Source: CAZFIO01 sp964519585 (GTDB taxonomy: Bacteria; Bacillota; Clostridia; Tissierellales; Tissierellaceae). Taken from it: a DNA stretch of 36,868 nt. This document shows, piece by piece, positions 9,264 through 18,335 of this stretch. The notes under the pieces were generated by a model. It searched no databases, was not told where the DNA came from, and was given only the letters and a program-made list of their open reading frames with translations. Position numbers and translations under genes: made by a program. Numbering within the stretch: position 1 is the stretch's first letter; each line of letters begins with the position of its first letter. Where the stretch lies: positions 1 through 36,868 of the forward strand of contig CAZFIO010000004.1 of the NCBI GenBank assembly GCA_964519585.1, written 5' to 3'.

Positions 9264-10346
9264 ATGAAGGATCTGTTAGAAAAACTTAAACAAAAGGTAA
9301 TGGTTAGCGCTGAGAATATTTCAGCTCTAAGAAATTACATATCTAAGAAGCATCCTAACCTATCATCACGTGAGGCTTCTACTCTGCTAGTTAATTCAAT
9401 ACATAAAATTATAGATAATAATTTGATTCAATTTGATACAGATTACAGGGATAAGATAAGACAAATTATCATTGACAATTCAGTTCACAAAAGCTCTTTC
9501 TTGATTACTACAGATGAGGTTTTATATGCATTTGCAGATATTTGTGAAGATAAGGAAGATTGTATCAATAATTTGTGTGCTTGGATACAGGAAGCACATA
9601 ATATGGAAGTGACAAAGGAAGAGCTCATACATATTATTGATGAAATAAAAAAGTTAGATACAGAATATATGATCAAGGATATACAGCTTGAACCTAAAGA
9701 CATACTCCTTCAAAGTGAAGATGTTGGAGAAATTTCTAATTTGCCAGTACATAGACAAGCTTTGAATAAGTATATTGGTATAGCCATATGTGGATTTCTT
9801 ATAGCCTTATTGATTCTGCCTAAACCTATAAAGGATAAGAAGGAAGAGATAGTAGAAATAGTGGCCGCAGATGAAATAGTTGTGATGGAAACTAGGGATA
9901 TTAACGAATTGCCATTAGAGCTCAAGTATAAAAGTATTGAAATTGAAAAGTTGAGAGCATGGTTAAACGGTAGAAATTCAAGGTTAGCTGACGAACCATA
10001 TTTATCTGCAATAGTAAGTACAGCTCAGGAGTTTGACATAAATCCAATTTTAATGATAGCTATTGTAGGTCAAGAGCAGGGATTTGTCCCAAGATCACAC
10101 GAGTACGCTGATAGGATAGCTAATAATCCTTTTAATGTTTACGGTAGCTGGGTTGATTATAATACTAATATATTAGATTCGTCAAAAATAGCAGCCCTAA
10201 CACTAGTAAATCTAAGTAAAGACAGGCCTAGCGACATAGACCCAATCCAATGGATTAATAGAAAATATGCAGAGGATGAAAATTGGCATAAAGGAGTAAG
10301 TAAAATTTTCTATATGCTAAATGAAGAATTAGCAATATCTGAGTAG
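9264..10346 (+). CDS. Membrane protein with extracytoplasmic lysozyme-like domain
   Basis: ATG 9264 follows GAGGTGGAAGG. The 360-residue protein has three parts. Residues 1-165 are an acidic, helical, soluble region with no recognised family. One membrane helix lies at about 170-187 (IGIAICGFLIALLILP). Residues 225-355 form a C-terminal domain resembling glucosaminidase or lytic-transglycosylase folds. In that domain Glu271 in VGQEQG sits where the catalytic acid of this fold lies, and NPFNVYGSW resembles the NPFG stretch of such enzymes. With no cleavable signal and a positive patch (KPIKDKKEE) after the helix, topology is not certain, but an outside C-terminus is expected for a wall hydrolase. 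A cytoplasmic sensor-like region joined to a wall-lytic domain would be unusual. The gene stands alone with its own promoter. Confidence 0.6.
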   Translation: MKDLLEKLKQKVMVSAENISALRNYISKKHPNLSSREASTLLVNSIHKIIDNNLIQFDTDYRDKIRQIIIDNSVHKSSFLITTDEVLYAFADICEDKEDCINNLCAWIQEAHNMEVTKEELIHIIDEIKKLDTEYMIKDIQLEPKDILLQSEDVGEISNLPVHRQALNKYIGIAICGFLIALLILPKPIKDKKEEIVEIVAADEIVVMETRDINELPLELKYKSIEIEKLRAWLNGRNSRLADEPYLSAIVSTAQEFDINPILMIAIVGQEQGFVPRSHEYADRIANNPFNVYGSWVDYNTNILDSSKIAALTLVNLSKDRPSDIDPIQWINRKYAEDENWHKGVSKIFYMLNEELAISE

Positions 10347-10350
10347 AGAA

Positions 10351-10368
10351 GCCAAGTGACACCTTGGC
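10351..10368. other. Small inverted repeat after the lysozyme-like gene
   Basis: GCCAAG-6-CTTGGC starts five bases after the stop codon. It is not followed by a T-run, so it is a weak terminator at best. A second weak stem (TTGATT/AATCAA) ending in ATTTTT lies at about 10384-10431 and may do the terminating. Confidence 0.35.
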
Positions 10369-10478
10369 AAACTGATTCCAAACCTTGATTTTGATGAAAT
10401 GGTAAGTAATAAAAGAATCAAAGATTTTTAGACATAGGGTTAAGATGTATCAATATGTAGATTGTGTTAGAGTTCTTA

Positions 10479-10487
10479 TGCTATAAT
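10479..10487 (+). promoter_or_regulatory. Extended -10 promoter element
   Basis: TGCTATAAT is a perfect extended -10 box (TGn plus TATAAT). No good -35 hexamer is at the right distance (TTGTGT is only 14 bases away), which fits an extended -10 promoter. It lies about 37 bases before the TTG start of the membrane protein. Confidence 0.5.
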
Positions 10488-10524
10488 ATGCTTGTATTCC
10501 ATAAATTATAGAGGGGGAAAGGGC

Positions 10525-11178
10525 TTGAAAAAGGGAGATGTTTTATGGGCTTTAGCACTGATATTATTTGTTTTTATTATGTTATCACCTTTAACTGGGA
10601 AAGCATTTATTAAATTCACTGGAGAGCATGTTTATATTGGCGGATTTATTAAATTTTTTGTATTAGCAACTATGGGAGAACTCTTAGCAATAAGAATAAC
10701 CACAAGTAATTGGAAAATGCCTTGCGGAATAGTATATAGGGCATTTATTTGGGGATTTCTAGGTATGGCAATTACATTGTTTTTTGCCATATTCCAAAAT
10801 GGAGTTCAGAGTGCAATGACTAGTGGACTACTTCCAAAAAGTAATTCTAGACTTATATCTGCTTTCTTTACAAGTGCAGCAACTAACATGACATTTGGAC
10901 CTGCAATGATGGCTGTTCATAGGGTTACAGATACCTATATAGATATGAAATACGAGAACAAAGGTAGCAAAGCATCCCTAAATAAGGTCATAGAAAGAAT
11001 AGATTGGAGAGGCTTTATTTCATTTGTTGTTTTAAAAACAATACCAATATTTTGGATACCAGCACATACCTTAACATTTTGGCTACCATCAGAATATAGA
11101 ATAATAGCAGCGGCAATGCTATCTATAGCACTAGGGGCAATACTTGCCTTTGCAAAGAAAAGAAAACAAACTGCATAA
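10525..11178 (+). CDS. Four-helix membrane protein, Mpv17/PMP22-like
   Basis: I place the start at TTG 10525, seven bases after GAGGGGGAAAG, giving 217 residues; an upstream TTG at 10492 is in frame but has no ribosome site and lies on the promoter. The protein has about four or five hydrophobic segments and a basic C-terminus (KKRKQTA). The C-terminal part (a WIPAHTLTFWLP stretch, followed by a helix rich in small residues) resembles the end of Mpv17/PMP22 family proteins, where a W-x-P-x-N/H-x-x-x-F-x-x-V/L-P-x-x-x-R pattern is typical. Those proteins are organellar channels in eukaryotes; bacterial members have no firm function. Family assignment is tentative. It is flanked by its own promoter and terminator. 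Confidence 0.55.
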   Translation: MKKGDVLWALALILFVFIMLSPLTGKAFIKFTGEHVYIGGFIKFFVLATMGELLAIRITTSNWKMPCGIVYRAFIWGFLGMAITLFFAIFQNGVQSAMTSGLLPKSNSRLISAFFTSAATNMTFGPAMMAVHRVTDTYIDMKYENKGSKASLNKVIERIDWRGFISFVVLKTIPIFWIPAHTLTFWLPSEYRIIAAAMLSIALGAILAFAKKRKQTA

Positions 11179-11184
11179 ACTATC

Positions 11185-11230
11185 AAGGGGATATATTGGA
11201 AATATAAACTTCAATATGTCCCTTTTTATT
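11185..11230 (+). terminator. Terminator with imperfect stem
   Basis: AAGGGGATATATTG pairs imperfectly with CAATATGTCCCTT across a 13-base loop and runs into TTTTTATT. It ends the transcript of the membrane protein. Confidence 0.6.
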
Positions 11231-11275
11231 CCTCCTCTGCATAAAATGAAAGAAAAGTAATGGAGGAAGCTGCTT

Positions 11276-12280
11276 ATGAAGAACAAACTATTGCTTCTAG
11301 GTATTAGAAAAGATTCAGTTTTAAAGAAAAAGCTGACTAAGGAAGAGTTGTTTAAGGAAATATGCCATAAAGTACAGGGAAAAAAAGCGGATTCAAGGTA
11401 TATAGAAAGACTCTATAAATATGCTCTTAATAAAAAACACAAGAATAGCACTTTAATAGAATTAAATCCTGAAAATAATAAAACTCCAAATGCAGAAGAA
11501 ATAGAGGGATACAGAACCATGATCTATGAGGAGGAGTATGCTACAAGGCTTATTGCTAAAATATTTAATAAGGAAACATCTATCTCCAATTGGAAAATGA
11601 ACCTACATTTATTGAAAGGATTTTATTCAGACATATTTAAGGATAAAAGTATTGATATTGCCATAGTGGATTCTTATATAGGAGGATATTCTTTATTAGA
11701 TAATGTGGATAACATATCCTTCAAGAAAGCTAGGAAAGAAATAATTACTAGATCTGAATATTTTCCATGGAAGACCATAGAATATGCTAAAACCTATGCT
11801 TTTAACTATAATACAGGTAAATATCCTAGCTACGTAGGCAAGGGAGGAGATTGTGCCAACTTTGCTTCTCAAGCATTACATGCTGGTGGGAAGCTTATGG
11901 CAGGTATGAACTCTAATAATTTTAGCAATTGGTTTTGTAGATCAAACCGTGCTTGGGATGTAGACAAAATATCTTCAACTTGGAGGGGTGCAGATGCATT
12001 TGGACATTATTGGATGAAAAAGGCTGTTTCTTATAAAAACTTTGACAGGTCATGCTTCAGTGACAATTCAAAATTTAAGCAGGTACTTAAATATGGAGCT
12101 AGGGGAGATGCAGTATCTCTACTTAATAGTAATGGTAGACCTTTTCATACATTAATAATAATTGACTATGGTAAGGACGATCTAATATGTGCGGCTCACT
12201 CAGGTGATACAATAAGTGCATCCTTAAGAAATTATGGTTTGTTTAGTGGGGGAGTAAGAGTGTATAAAATGAGCGAATGA
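11276..12280 (+). CDS. Putative amidase-domain (PF12671-type) protein
   Basis: ATG 11276 follows GGAGG by nine bases; 334 residues. The N-terminal 150 residues are basic and helical with no signal peptide or membrane helix. From about residue 160 the sequence matches the putative amidase domain of Firmicutes (Amidase_6): an AxxYAxxYAF opening followed by N and Y residues, then GGDCANFASQ with the likely nucleophile Cys193, then the W-S-N-W and T-W region, and a late FHTLIIIDY with the likely catalytic His followed by CAAHSGDT. This family is a papain/NlpC-like cysteine hydrolase thought to act on peptides, often exported and linked to the spore coat or wall. Here export is not evident, so it may act inside the cell or spore. 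Flanking genes give no further hint. Confidence 0.8.
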   Translation: MKNKLLLLGIRKDSVLKKKLTKEELFKEICHKVQGKKADSRYIERLYKYALNKKHKNSTLIELNPENNKTPNAEEIEGYRTMIYEEEYATRLIAKIFNKETSISNWKMNLHLLKGFYSDIFKDKSIDIAIVDSYIGGYSLLDNVDNISFKKARKEIITRSEYFPWKTIEYAKTYAFNYNTGKYPSYVGKGGDCANFASQALHAGGKLMAGMNSNNFSNWFCRSNRAWDVDKISSTWRGADAFGHYWMKKAVSYKNFDRSCFSDNSKFKQVLKYGARGDAVSLLNSNGRPFHTLIIIDYGKDDLICAAHSGDTISASLRNYGLFSGGVRVYKMSE

Positions 12281-12356
12281 AACTGATGCAGCCTGCAGTT
12301 AAAGGTCTTATATGCTTTCCAACAGACATTACAAAAATTAGTAGGAACATTTTTTT

Positions 12357-12372
12357 ATAGACTATCGTCTAT
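12357..12372. other. Palindrome upstream of the lipoprotein gene
   Basis: ATAGAC-TATC-GTCTAT, a 6-bp perfect inverted repeat 75 bases before the lipoprotein start. A T-run lies on its left side and no T-run follows on the right, so it is not a normal terminator for the upstream gene. It could be an operator. No clear promoter hexamers were found around it. Confidence 0.35.
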
Positions 12373-12446
12373 TCTATAAAGAAACAGATACAGTTTAGAC
12401 AAACAAGGTTTCTATATAAATATACTGTTTTTTAGGAGGAAGAAAA

Positions 12447-13394
12447 GTGGCAAAGAAAAAAATAAGAATTGTCATATTAGCATTATCACTTTCAATACTA
12501 ATAGGATGTACAAATTTCAATGGACAAAACAGTGGAGACAACTTAGACAATGGCAATAAGGTAGAGCAAGGACAAAATGAGGATACAAAGACAGATGATA
12601 AAGAAATAATTGATCAACTAAAGGAAATTGTCAAGAATAAGGCAAAGCTTCCTGAAGCTTTTAAATACCTAGATGTCAACATTTCAAAGGTTACAAAGGA
12701 TGATTCAACTCAAATGGTAGAAATATTTGAAAAAGCTCAGAAAGATTATCTAGCTACCCTAGATAATAAATACTATAATGAAGAAACACAAGAAAGGTTT
12801 CAAAGCTTAAACAAATCAATAGAAGATATAAATGACTTAAAAGATATTGAAGATGAATCAATCAAAGAACTAGTAACAGAAGCAAAGAGTTTAGGTTATA
12901 AGGTAGAAACTGTTGAGGCATCATATTTTCCAATTATTGATTATAGCTTTTTCAAGAAATACAGTAACTATGTGACAGATGATATGAAGGAGTATATTGA
13001 AATAATGTCTACAGAATCAGATGAAGCTCCAGCAAAGGATGCAGGCTTGGTCGTTACTTGGGATGAGTTTTTAAATAGGACCCTAACCCAAGAAAAATTT
13101 ATCAATGAGTATAAGGATTCTGCAAAGCTTGATGATATAAAAGAGCTCTATAATAGATATGTGTACTTTATATTTAATGGGTTAGCCAATACTCCTCTAT
13201 TTGATTACAATACAAATACAATGGTATCTGAAGCCAAAAACGCTTACTTAGTTGCCATAGAGAGCAAGGAAAGTGCCTTACTAGAAGAATTGAGAGGATA
13301 TATGAATGCTCTAAAAGGGACTGATTATAAACTAACAGATGACATCATAAAATACGGGGAAGAGGCCATTGATAGGCTTTCATATGATAATTAA
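12447..13394 (+). CDS. Lipoprotein of unknown function
   Basis: The start is GTG 12447, six bases after AGGAGGA. A short basic N-terminus (AKKKIR) and hydrophobic stretch end in the lipobox LIGC, so Cys21 should be lipidated and the 295-residue mature protein displayed outside the membrane. An Asn/Asp/Gln-rich linker (about 22-50) precedes an acidic, alpha-helical domain with no family I recognise. There is no sugar- or metal-binding protein signature and no neighbouring transporter. It has its own terminator and appears monocistronic. Confidence 0.75.
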   Translation: MAKKKIRIVILALSLSILIGCTNFNGQNSGDNLDNGNKVEQGQNEDTKTDDKEIIDQLKEIVKNKAKLPEAFKYLDVNISKVTKDDSTQMVEIFEKAQKDYLATLDNKYYNEETQERFQSLNKSIEDINDLKDIEDESIKELVTEAKSLGYKVETVEASYFPIIDYSFFKKYSNYVTDDMKEYIEIMSTESDEAPAKDAGLVVTWDEFLNRTLTQEKFINEYKDSAKLDDIKELYNRYVYFIFNGLANTPLFDYNTNTMVSEAKNAYLVAIESKESALLEELRGYMNALKGTDYKLTDDIIKYGEEAIDRLSYDN

Positions 13395-13486
13395 ATCATG
13401 GCAAGAGAAAATGAGATCAATTGATTAGCACTAGGACACGTTATTTTAATTTCAAAGAAGAATTTAACTAGATATTATATGACTTT

Positions 13487-13528
13487 TAGCACCTTCAAAC
13501 TTAAATAGTTGAGGGTGCTATGTTTTTC
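13487..13528 (+). terminator. Strong intrinsic terminator
   Basis: TAGCACCTTCAA pairs with TTGAGGGTGCTA across an 8-base loop, followed by TGTTTTT. It lies between the lipoprotein gene and pcrA. Its right arm also contains a promoter -35 box (see next entry). Confidence 0.85.
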
Positions 13529-13537
13529 CTATATAAT
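13509..13537 (+). promoter_or_regulatory. pcrA-ligA promoter overlapping the upstream terminator
   Basis: TTGAGG (13509-13514) and TATAAT (13532-13537) are 17 bases apart, 38 bases before the pcrA start. The -35 box is the first half of the terminator's 3' arm, so one stretch serves both transcripts. Confidence 0.6.
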
Positions 13538-13575
13538 AGTGAGAAGAGAAGAGATATGAAAGGAGCAACCTATTG

Positions 13576-15810
13576 ATGAATTTTCTTGATGGACTTAATG
13601 ATAAGCAGAGAGAAGCAGTGTTGGATACAGAGGGGCCACTACTAGTCCTTGCTGGCGCAGGAAGCGGAAAGACTAGAGTTTTAACTCATAGAATAGCCTA
13701 TATTATAGAAGAAAAAGGAGTAAGACCATATTATATACTTGCCCTAACATTTACCAATAAAGCTGCAAATGAAATGAAGGGAAGAATCGGAAGACTAATT
13801 GGGGACAAGGCTGAATATATATGGGCTGGAACATTCCACTCAATATGTGTAAGAATACTAAGAACAAATATTGAGAAGCTTGGCTATGGAAGTAATTTTG
13901 TTATCTTTGATACAACAGATCAAAAGACTTTAATTAAGGACTGTATAAAGGAATTAAATCTAAATGAAAAAAATTATGAGCCTGCTTCAATGTTGAGCTT
14001 TATAGGTTCACAAAAAGACAACCTAGTAGAGCCAGATACCTACATAAACCAGAATTATGGGGATTACAGAGAAAGACAAAAAGGTGAAATATTTAGTCTT
14101 TTTCAAAGAAAGCTTAAGGCTAATAATGCACTAGATTTTGATGATATAATCAATAAAACCATAGAATTATTTAGACAATTTCCAGATATACTTGAATCTT
14201 ATCAGGATCAATTTAAATATATATTAGTTGATGAATATCAAGATACTAATAGAGCCCAATATATACTCATTAATCTATTGTCAAAAAAACATGTTAATAT
14301 TTGTGTGGTGGGCGATGATGACCAGAGTATCTACGGATGGCGCGGTGCTGATATCAGAAACATTCTAGACTTTGAAAAGGATTATAAAAATGCAAAGGTC
14401 ATTAAATTAGAGCAAAACTATCGTTCTACAAAAACAATATTAAATGCAGCCAACCAAGTAATAGAAAACAACGAAGGTAGAAAAAGTAAAAGATTATGGA
14501 CTGCAAACGACGAAGGCTGTCAAATCAAGAACTTTAGCGGTGCCAATGAACATGAAGAAGCAAATTTCATAGTAGACAAAATTAAGGAAATATCTGATGA
14601 AGAAGATAGAAAGCTATCAGAGTTTGCAATATTATATAGAACAAATGCGCAGTCACGTGTAATAGAGGAAGCATTCTTAAAAGCTAATATCCCTTACAAA
14701 ATAGTAGGAGGACATAAATTCTACGATAGAAAAGAAATAAAGGATATAGTAGCTTATTTAAGACTTATTCAGAACCCTGTAGATAATTATGCATTTAAGA
14801 GAATAGTAAATGTACCTAAAAGAGGACTAGGAAAGACATCCTTAGATAAACTAGAGCAATATAGCTTAGAAAAAGAGGACAGTATGTTTGGAGTAATGTT
14901 AGAATGTGATGAAATTCCAGGACTTACTCAAAGAGCTAAAGACAGCCTAAGTTCTTTTTCTACAATGATTAGAAAGTTCATGGCTATGAAGGAAATATTC
15001 ACAGTAACAGAGTTAATAGAAAATTTAATTGAATCAATTGGGTATATAGAAGAAATACAAAAGGAAGAAACCATACAGGCAGAATCTAGAATAGAAAACA
15101 TTAGAGAGTTTTTATCTGTAGTTGTAAGCTTTGAGGAAACTAGTGAAGATAAGAGCCTGGAGGGATTCCTTGCAAATATTTCATTGCTTTCTGATTTAGA
15201 TAAGACAGATGACACAGATAGAGATACAGCAACTATGATGACACTTCACAGTGCAAAGGGACTTGAATTTCCGGTAGTATTTATGACTGGAATGGAGGAA
15301 AGCTTATTTCCGTCATCTAGAGCATATTTTAATGAAGATGATATGGAGGAAGAGAGAAGGCTCTGCTATGTAGGCATCACTAGAGCAGAGGAAATCCTAT
15401 TTATGACAAGGGCATACAGTCGTATGATTTACGGTAAAACAGGCGTCAACTCTGCTTCTAGATTTTTAAGAGAAATACCGGATGAGCTTACTGAGGACTT
15501 AAATGAGACAGAAGAAAGCCCCACTTCAATAACAGCTAGAAAATTTGATACTGAAGTAAATACTAGGAAAAAAACTAATATGTCTCCAAAATACTTTGCT
15601 GGATACACTATAGAGAACACTAGAAAAACTCCTGTAACTTCAAATCTAGAGCTTAAACCTGGCTCAAAGATTAATCACAAGGCTTGGGGTATAGGTACGG
15701 TGGTTCAAATCAAGGAATTAAGCAATGATAAAGAAATTACAATTGCATTTAATAGTCAGGGCATAAAAAAACTAATGCTTTCTTTTGCACCTATAGAAGT
15801 AATTGGTTAA
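13576..15810 (+). CDS. pcrA: ATP-dependent DNA helicase PcrA/UvrD
   Basis: A superfamily 1A 3'-5' helicase for nucleotide excision repair, mismatch repair and removal of RecA or stalled polymerase. All signature motifs are present: the Q motif (LNDKQREAV), Walker A AGAGSGKT with Lys32, motif Ia LTFTNKAANEM, motif II VDEYQD (Asp219-Glu220), QSIYGWRGAD, LEQNYRS, and late motifs TLHSAKGLEF and EERRLCYVGITRA. Residues of about 690-744 form the C-terminal Tudor-like tail (LKPGSKINHKAWGIGTVV) that in PcrA contacts RNA polymerase. At 744 residues it has the normal family length. The start could also be the TTG one codon upstream; ATG 13576 is chosen at good spacing from AGGAG. It is followed directly by ligA, the usual Firmicute order; pcrB is absent. 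Confidence 0.96.
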   Translation: MNFLDGLNDKQREAVLDTEGPLLVLAGAGSGKTRVLTHRIAYIIEEKGVRPYYILALTFTNKAANEMKGRIGRLIGDKAEYIWAGTFHSICVRILRTNIEKLGYGSNFVIFDTTDQKTLIKDCIKELNLNEKNYEPASMLSFIGSQKDNLVEPDTYINQNYGDYRERQKGEIFSLFQRKLKANNALDFDDIINKTIELFRQFPDILESYQDQFKYILVDEYQDTNRAQYILINLLSKKHVNICVVGDDDQSIYGWRGADIRNILDFEKDYKNAKVIKLEQNYRSTKTILNAANQVIENNEGRKSKRLWTANDEGCQIKNFSGANEHEEANFIVDKIKEISDEEDRKLSEFAILYRTNAQSRVIEEAFLKANIPYKIVGGHKFYDRKEIKDIVAYLRLIQNPVDNYAFKRIVNVPKRGLGKTSLDKLEQYSLEKEDSMFGVMLECDEIPGLTQRAKDSLSSFSTMIRKFMAMKEIFTVTELIENLIESIGYIEEIQKEETIQAESRIENIREFLSVVVSFEETSEDKSLEGFLANISLLSDLDKTDDTDRDTATMMTLHSAKGLEFPVVFMTGMEESLFPSSRAYFNEDDMEEERRLCYVGITRAEEILFMTRAYSRMIYGKTGVNSASRFLREIPDELTEDLNETEESPTSITARKFDTEVNTRKKTNMSPKYFAGYTIENTRKTPVTSNLELKPGSKINHKAWGIGTVVQIKELSNDKEITIAFNSQGIKKLMLSFAPIEVIG

Positions 15811-15824
15811 GGAAGGTGAATTAT

Positions 15825-17816
15825 TTGGATAAGCAAAACAGAATAAAAGAACTAGTGGATATGCTAAACGAGCTTAGCTACAATTATTATACATTAGACA
15901 GTCCAAAGGTTAGCGATAAAGAATATGATGTGCTCTATGACGAATTAATAGAGCTTGAAGGTAAAACTGGCATAATACTGTCAGATTCTCCTACTCAAAG
16001 AGTTGGAGGGGTACCACTTGAAAAGTTTGAAAAGCATAGACATTTAGGAAGCCTTTGGAGCTTAGATAAGGGACAAAGCTATGGAGAGCTTAGAAGCTGG
16101 GATCAAAGAGTAAGGAAACTAATAGAGCAGTATAACTTAGAGCAAAGTGAAAAGCTACCACAGCCAACCTATGTAATGGAGTTAAAGTTTGATGGGCTAA
16201 CTATCAATTTAACTTATAAGGATGGCAATCTAGCTCAGGGAGCTACTAGGGGAAATGGTGTTATTGGTGAAGCAATTCTACCTCAGCTTAAAACAATAAG
16301 ATCCATACCACTTAGTGTAGACTATAAGGGTACCATTGAAGTGCAAGGGGAAGGATTAATGCCACTTTCTGCACTTAAAAAATATAATGAGAGGGCATCA
16401 GAACCTCTTAAAAATGCAAGAAACGCTGCTGCAGGTGCCATAAGAAATCTTAATCCAAAGGTAACAGCTGAAAGAAATCTAATAGGCTATTTTTATAACA
16501 TAGGTTACTCAGAGGGACTTAGCTTTGATACTCATGCAGAGATGATAGAATTCCTAAAAGAGAATAGATTTCCAGTAAATAAATATTTCAAATTACTGAA
16601 CAGTATAGAGGAAGTCATAGGAGAAATTGAGAGAGTAAAAGAAGATAGAAAAGGCCTAGACATACTTACTGATGGATTGGTAATAAAAATAAATGATATG
16701 AGAACCAGAGATGCTTTAGGTTATACACAAAAATTTCCTAGATGGGCAATAGCATATAAATTTGAGGCAGAGGAAGTAACTACAAAGCTTTTAGACATAG
16801 AATGGAATGTAGGAAGAACTGGAAAGGTAACACCTACAGCCCTTTTAGAACCTATTGATATTGGCGGAGTTACGGTAAAAAGAGCCACTCTTAACAATTG
16901 GGACGATATCCAAAGGAAAAAAGTTTCCATAGGCGGCAGGGTATGGTTGAGAAGGTCCAATGACGTTATACCAGAGATAATGGGAACCGTAGAAGAAGAT
17001 CAAGTGGACATAGAAGAAATATTAAGACCTGAGAAATGTCCTGCATGTGACAGTGACCTTGTGCAGGAAGGAGTGCATATATTTTGTCCTAATTCACTAT
17101 CCTGTAAGCCCCAGCTAGTGTCAAGATTAGTTCACTATGCCAGCAGAAATGCTATGAACATAGAGGGCTTTAGTGAAAAGACTGCTTCTCAGCTTTTTGA
17201 AGAGATTAGTTTAAAGGACATACCTGGACTATACGAGCTTAAACTTGAGGATATAGTGAATCTAGAAAGATTTGGACCTAAAAAGGCACAAAATCTTTTA
17301 GATGCAATTGAAAAGAGTAAAAATTGCACATTAGCTTCCTTCGTATATGCCTTAGGAATACCTAATGTAGGGAAAAAAACAGCTACAGATCTTGCTGATG
17401 AATTCAATTCTTTAGAAAGAATAATGGAAGCAAGCCATGAACAGCTTGTGAAAGTGCCTGATATTGGAGATATAGTAGCAAATAGTATAATTGAGTTTTT
17501 CCATGATTCAAAAATAGTTAGCAGTATTAATAAGCTATTATCAGAGGGAATCAATATTATTTATGAACATGAAGAGATTATAGAAGAAACCATATTCACT
17601 GATAAAACAGTGGTCATAACAGGAACAATAGAAGGATATAGTAGAAGTCAGGCTGAGTCTTTAGTTAAAAAAATGGGAGGCAAGGCCTCAGGAAGCGTAA
17701 GCAAAAGAACAGACTATGTTATTGTTGGAGAAGAAGCAGGTTCTAAGGCAGACAAGGCTAGAGAGCTTGGAATAAAAATAATAACTGGAGCAGAATTTGT
17801 TGCTATAGTACAATGA
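15825..17816 (+). CDS. ligA: NAD+-dependent DNA ligase LigA
   Basis: The enzyme seals nicks during replication and repair, using NAD+. Order of domains: Ia (NAD-binding; YYTLDSPKVSDKEYD), adenylation domain with catalytic Lys121 in ELKFDG, OB fold (VGRTGKVTPTA; VIPEI), a four-Cys zinc finger (CPAC then CPNSLSC, about 403-428), helix-hairpin-helix region and a C-terminal BRCT domain (about 585-663). TTG 15825 is preferred as start because AAGGAAGG lies eight bases before it; a GTG at 15816 overlaps that ribosome site. Some motifs are slightly divergent: KFDGLTINL rather than the usual KIDGLA, TRGNG rather than TRGDG, ATLNN rather than ATLHN, and RSNDVIP rather than RAGDVIP. All essential residues that I can place remain. 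Five bases separate the pcrA stop from the alternative GTG, so the two form one operon. Confidence 0.95.
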   Translation: MDKQNRIKELVDMLNELSYNYYTLDSPKVSDKEYDVLYDELIELEGKTGIILSDSPTQRVGGVPLEKFEKHRHLGSLWSLDKGQSYGELRSWDQRVRKLIEQYNLEQSEKLPQPTYVMELKFDGLTINLTYKDGNLAQGATRGNGVIGEAILPQLKTIRSIPLSVDYKGTIEVQGEGLMPLSALKKYNERASEPLKNARNAAAGAIRNLNPKVTAERNLIGYFYNIGYSEGLSFDTHAEMIEFLKENRFPVNKYFKLLNSIEEVIGEIERVKEDRKGLDILTDGLVIKINDMRTRDALGYTQKFPRWAIAYKFEAEEVTTKLLDIEWNVGRTGKVTPTALLEPIDIGGVTVKRATLNNWDDIQRKKVSIGGRVWLRRSNDVIPEIMGTVEEDQVDIEEILRPEKCPACDSDLVQEGVHIFCPNSLSCKPQLVSRLVHYASRNAMNIEGFSEKTASQLFEEISLKDIPGLYELKLEDIVNLERFGPKKAQNLLDAIEKSKNCTLASFVYALGIPNVGKKTATDLADEFNSLERIMEASHEQLVKVPDIGDIVANSIIEFFHDSKIVSSINKLLSEGINIIYEHEEIIEETIFTDKTVVITGTIEGYSRSQAESLVKKMGGKASGSVSKRTDYVIVGEEAGSKADKARELGIKIITGAEFVAIVQ

Positions 17817-17872
17817 TAATCCAAGAATTATCTTCTATACATTAGAATAGCTGAAATAAACAGAAGCTTAAC

Positions 17873-17930
17873 AAAGAAGGAGCCTAGCATAATTACCAAA
17901 TAGGTAGTTAGTGTTACTCCTTCTTTTATT
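17873..17930 (+). terminator. Long-stem terminator after ligA
   Basis: AAGAAGGAG pairs with CTCCTTCTT, with an inner stem TAATTACC/GGTAGTTA, followed by TTTATTTT. It ends the pcrA-ligA operon. In the 519-base gap 17817-18335 the only other feature I support is the small minus-strand gene; 18188-18335 shows only a possible TATAAT at 18316. Confidence 0.75.
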
Positions 17931-18031
17931 TTAGAGCAGTTCTCTTGTAAGGAATAAACTAATTGAAAAAGCAGAATAATATTGTAGAACTGTAGTTAAG
18001 CTGCTTATAAAAGGAATTAGTCAAAAAATTC

Positions 18032-18187
18032 TTAGTTGATTTTGCTATTATCTTTTATATTGGATTCTTTCTTATCCCTAAAGTATGGGCAACCAGAGGA
18101 TATATTTCCTGATGAGATAATCATTCGATTCTGTGTGCATATTCCCTCATTTTCATAAAGACATTTTTCAGAGCAGTTTATAGTCAT
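18032..18187 (-). CDS. Small four-cysteine protein, 51 aa
   Basis: On the minus strand, ATG 18187 follows a strong ribosome site (AAAGGGAGG) at the right distance and reads 51 codons to TAA. The product has Cys at 5, 9, 17 and 33 in the order C-x3-C-x-YE-x4-C-T then SSGCPYF, a compact layout suited to binding a metal such as zinc. Similar very short Cys-rich proteins occur widely in Clostridia under uninformative names. No function is known to me. It lies alone, pointing back toward the pcrA-ligA terminator. Confidence 0.7.
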   Translation of the reverse strand: MTINCSEKCLYENEGICTQNRMIISSGNISSGCPYFRDKKESNIKDNSKIN

Positions 18188-18335
18188 TATTTATACCTCC
18201 CTTTAAGCATTATGTAAAGAATTAAATATGATTTATTTTGCCCAGATGATCTTAGTATTATTTTTTAACTAAAGCTTTTCTTACAGATTTAGTTTTATGT
18301 CATTATGTGATATTCTATAATAATGAAAGACTTAT

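Noticed and set aside
17817..18335. Riboswitch or T-box in the gap after ligA
   Set aside because: The structure seen is a terminator hairpin, and no conserved riboswitch or T-box core could be recognised.
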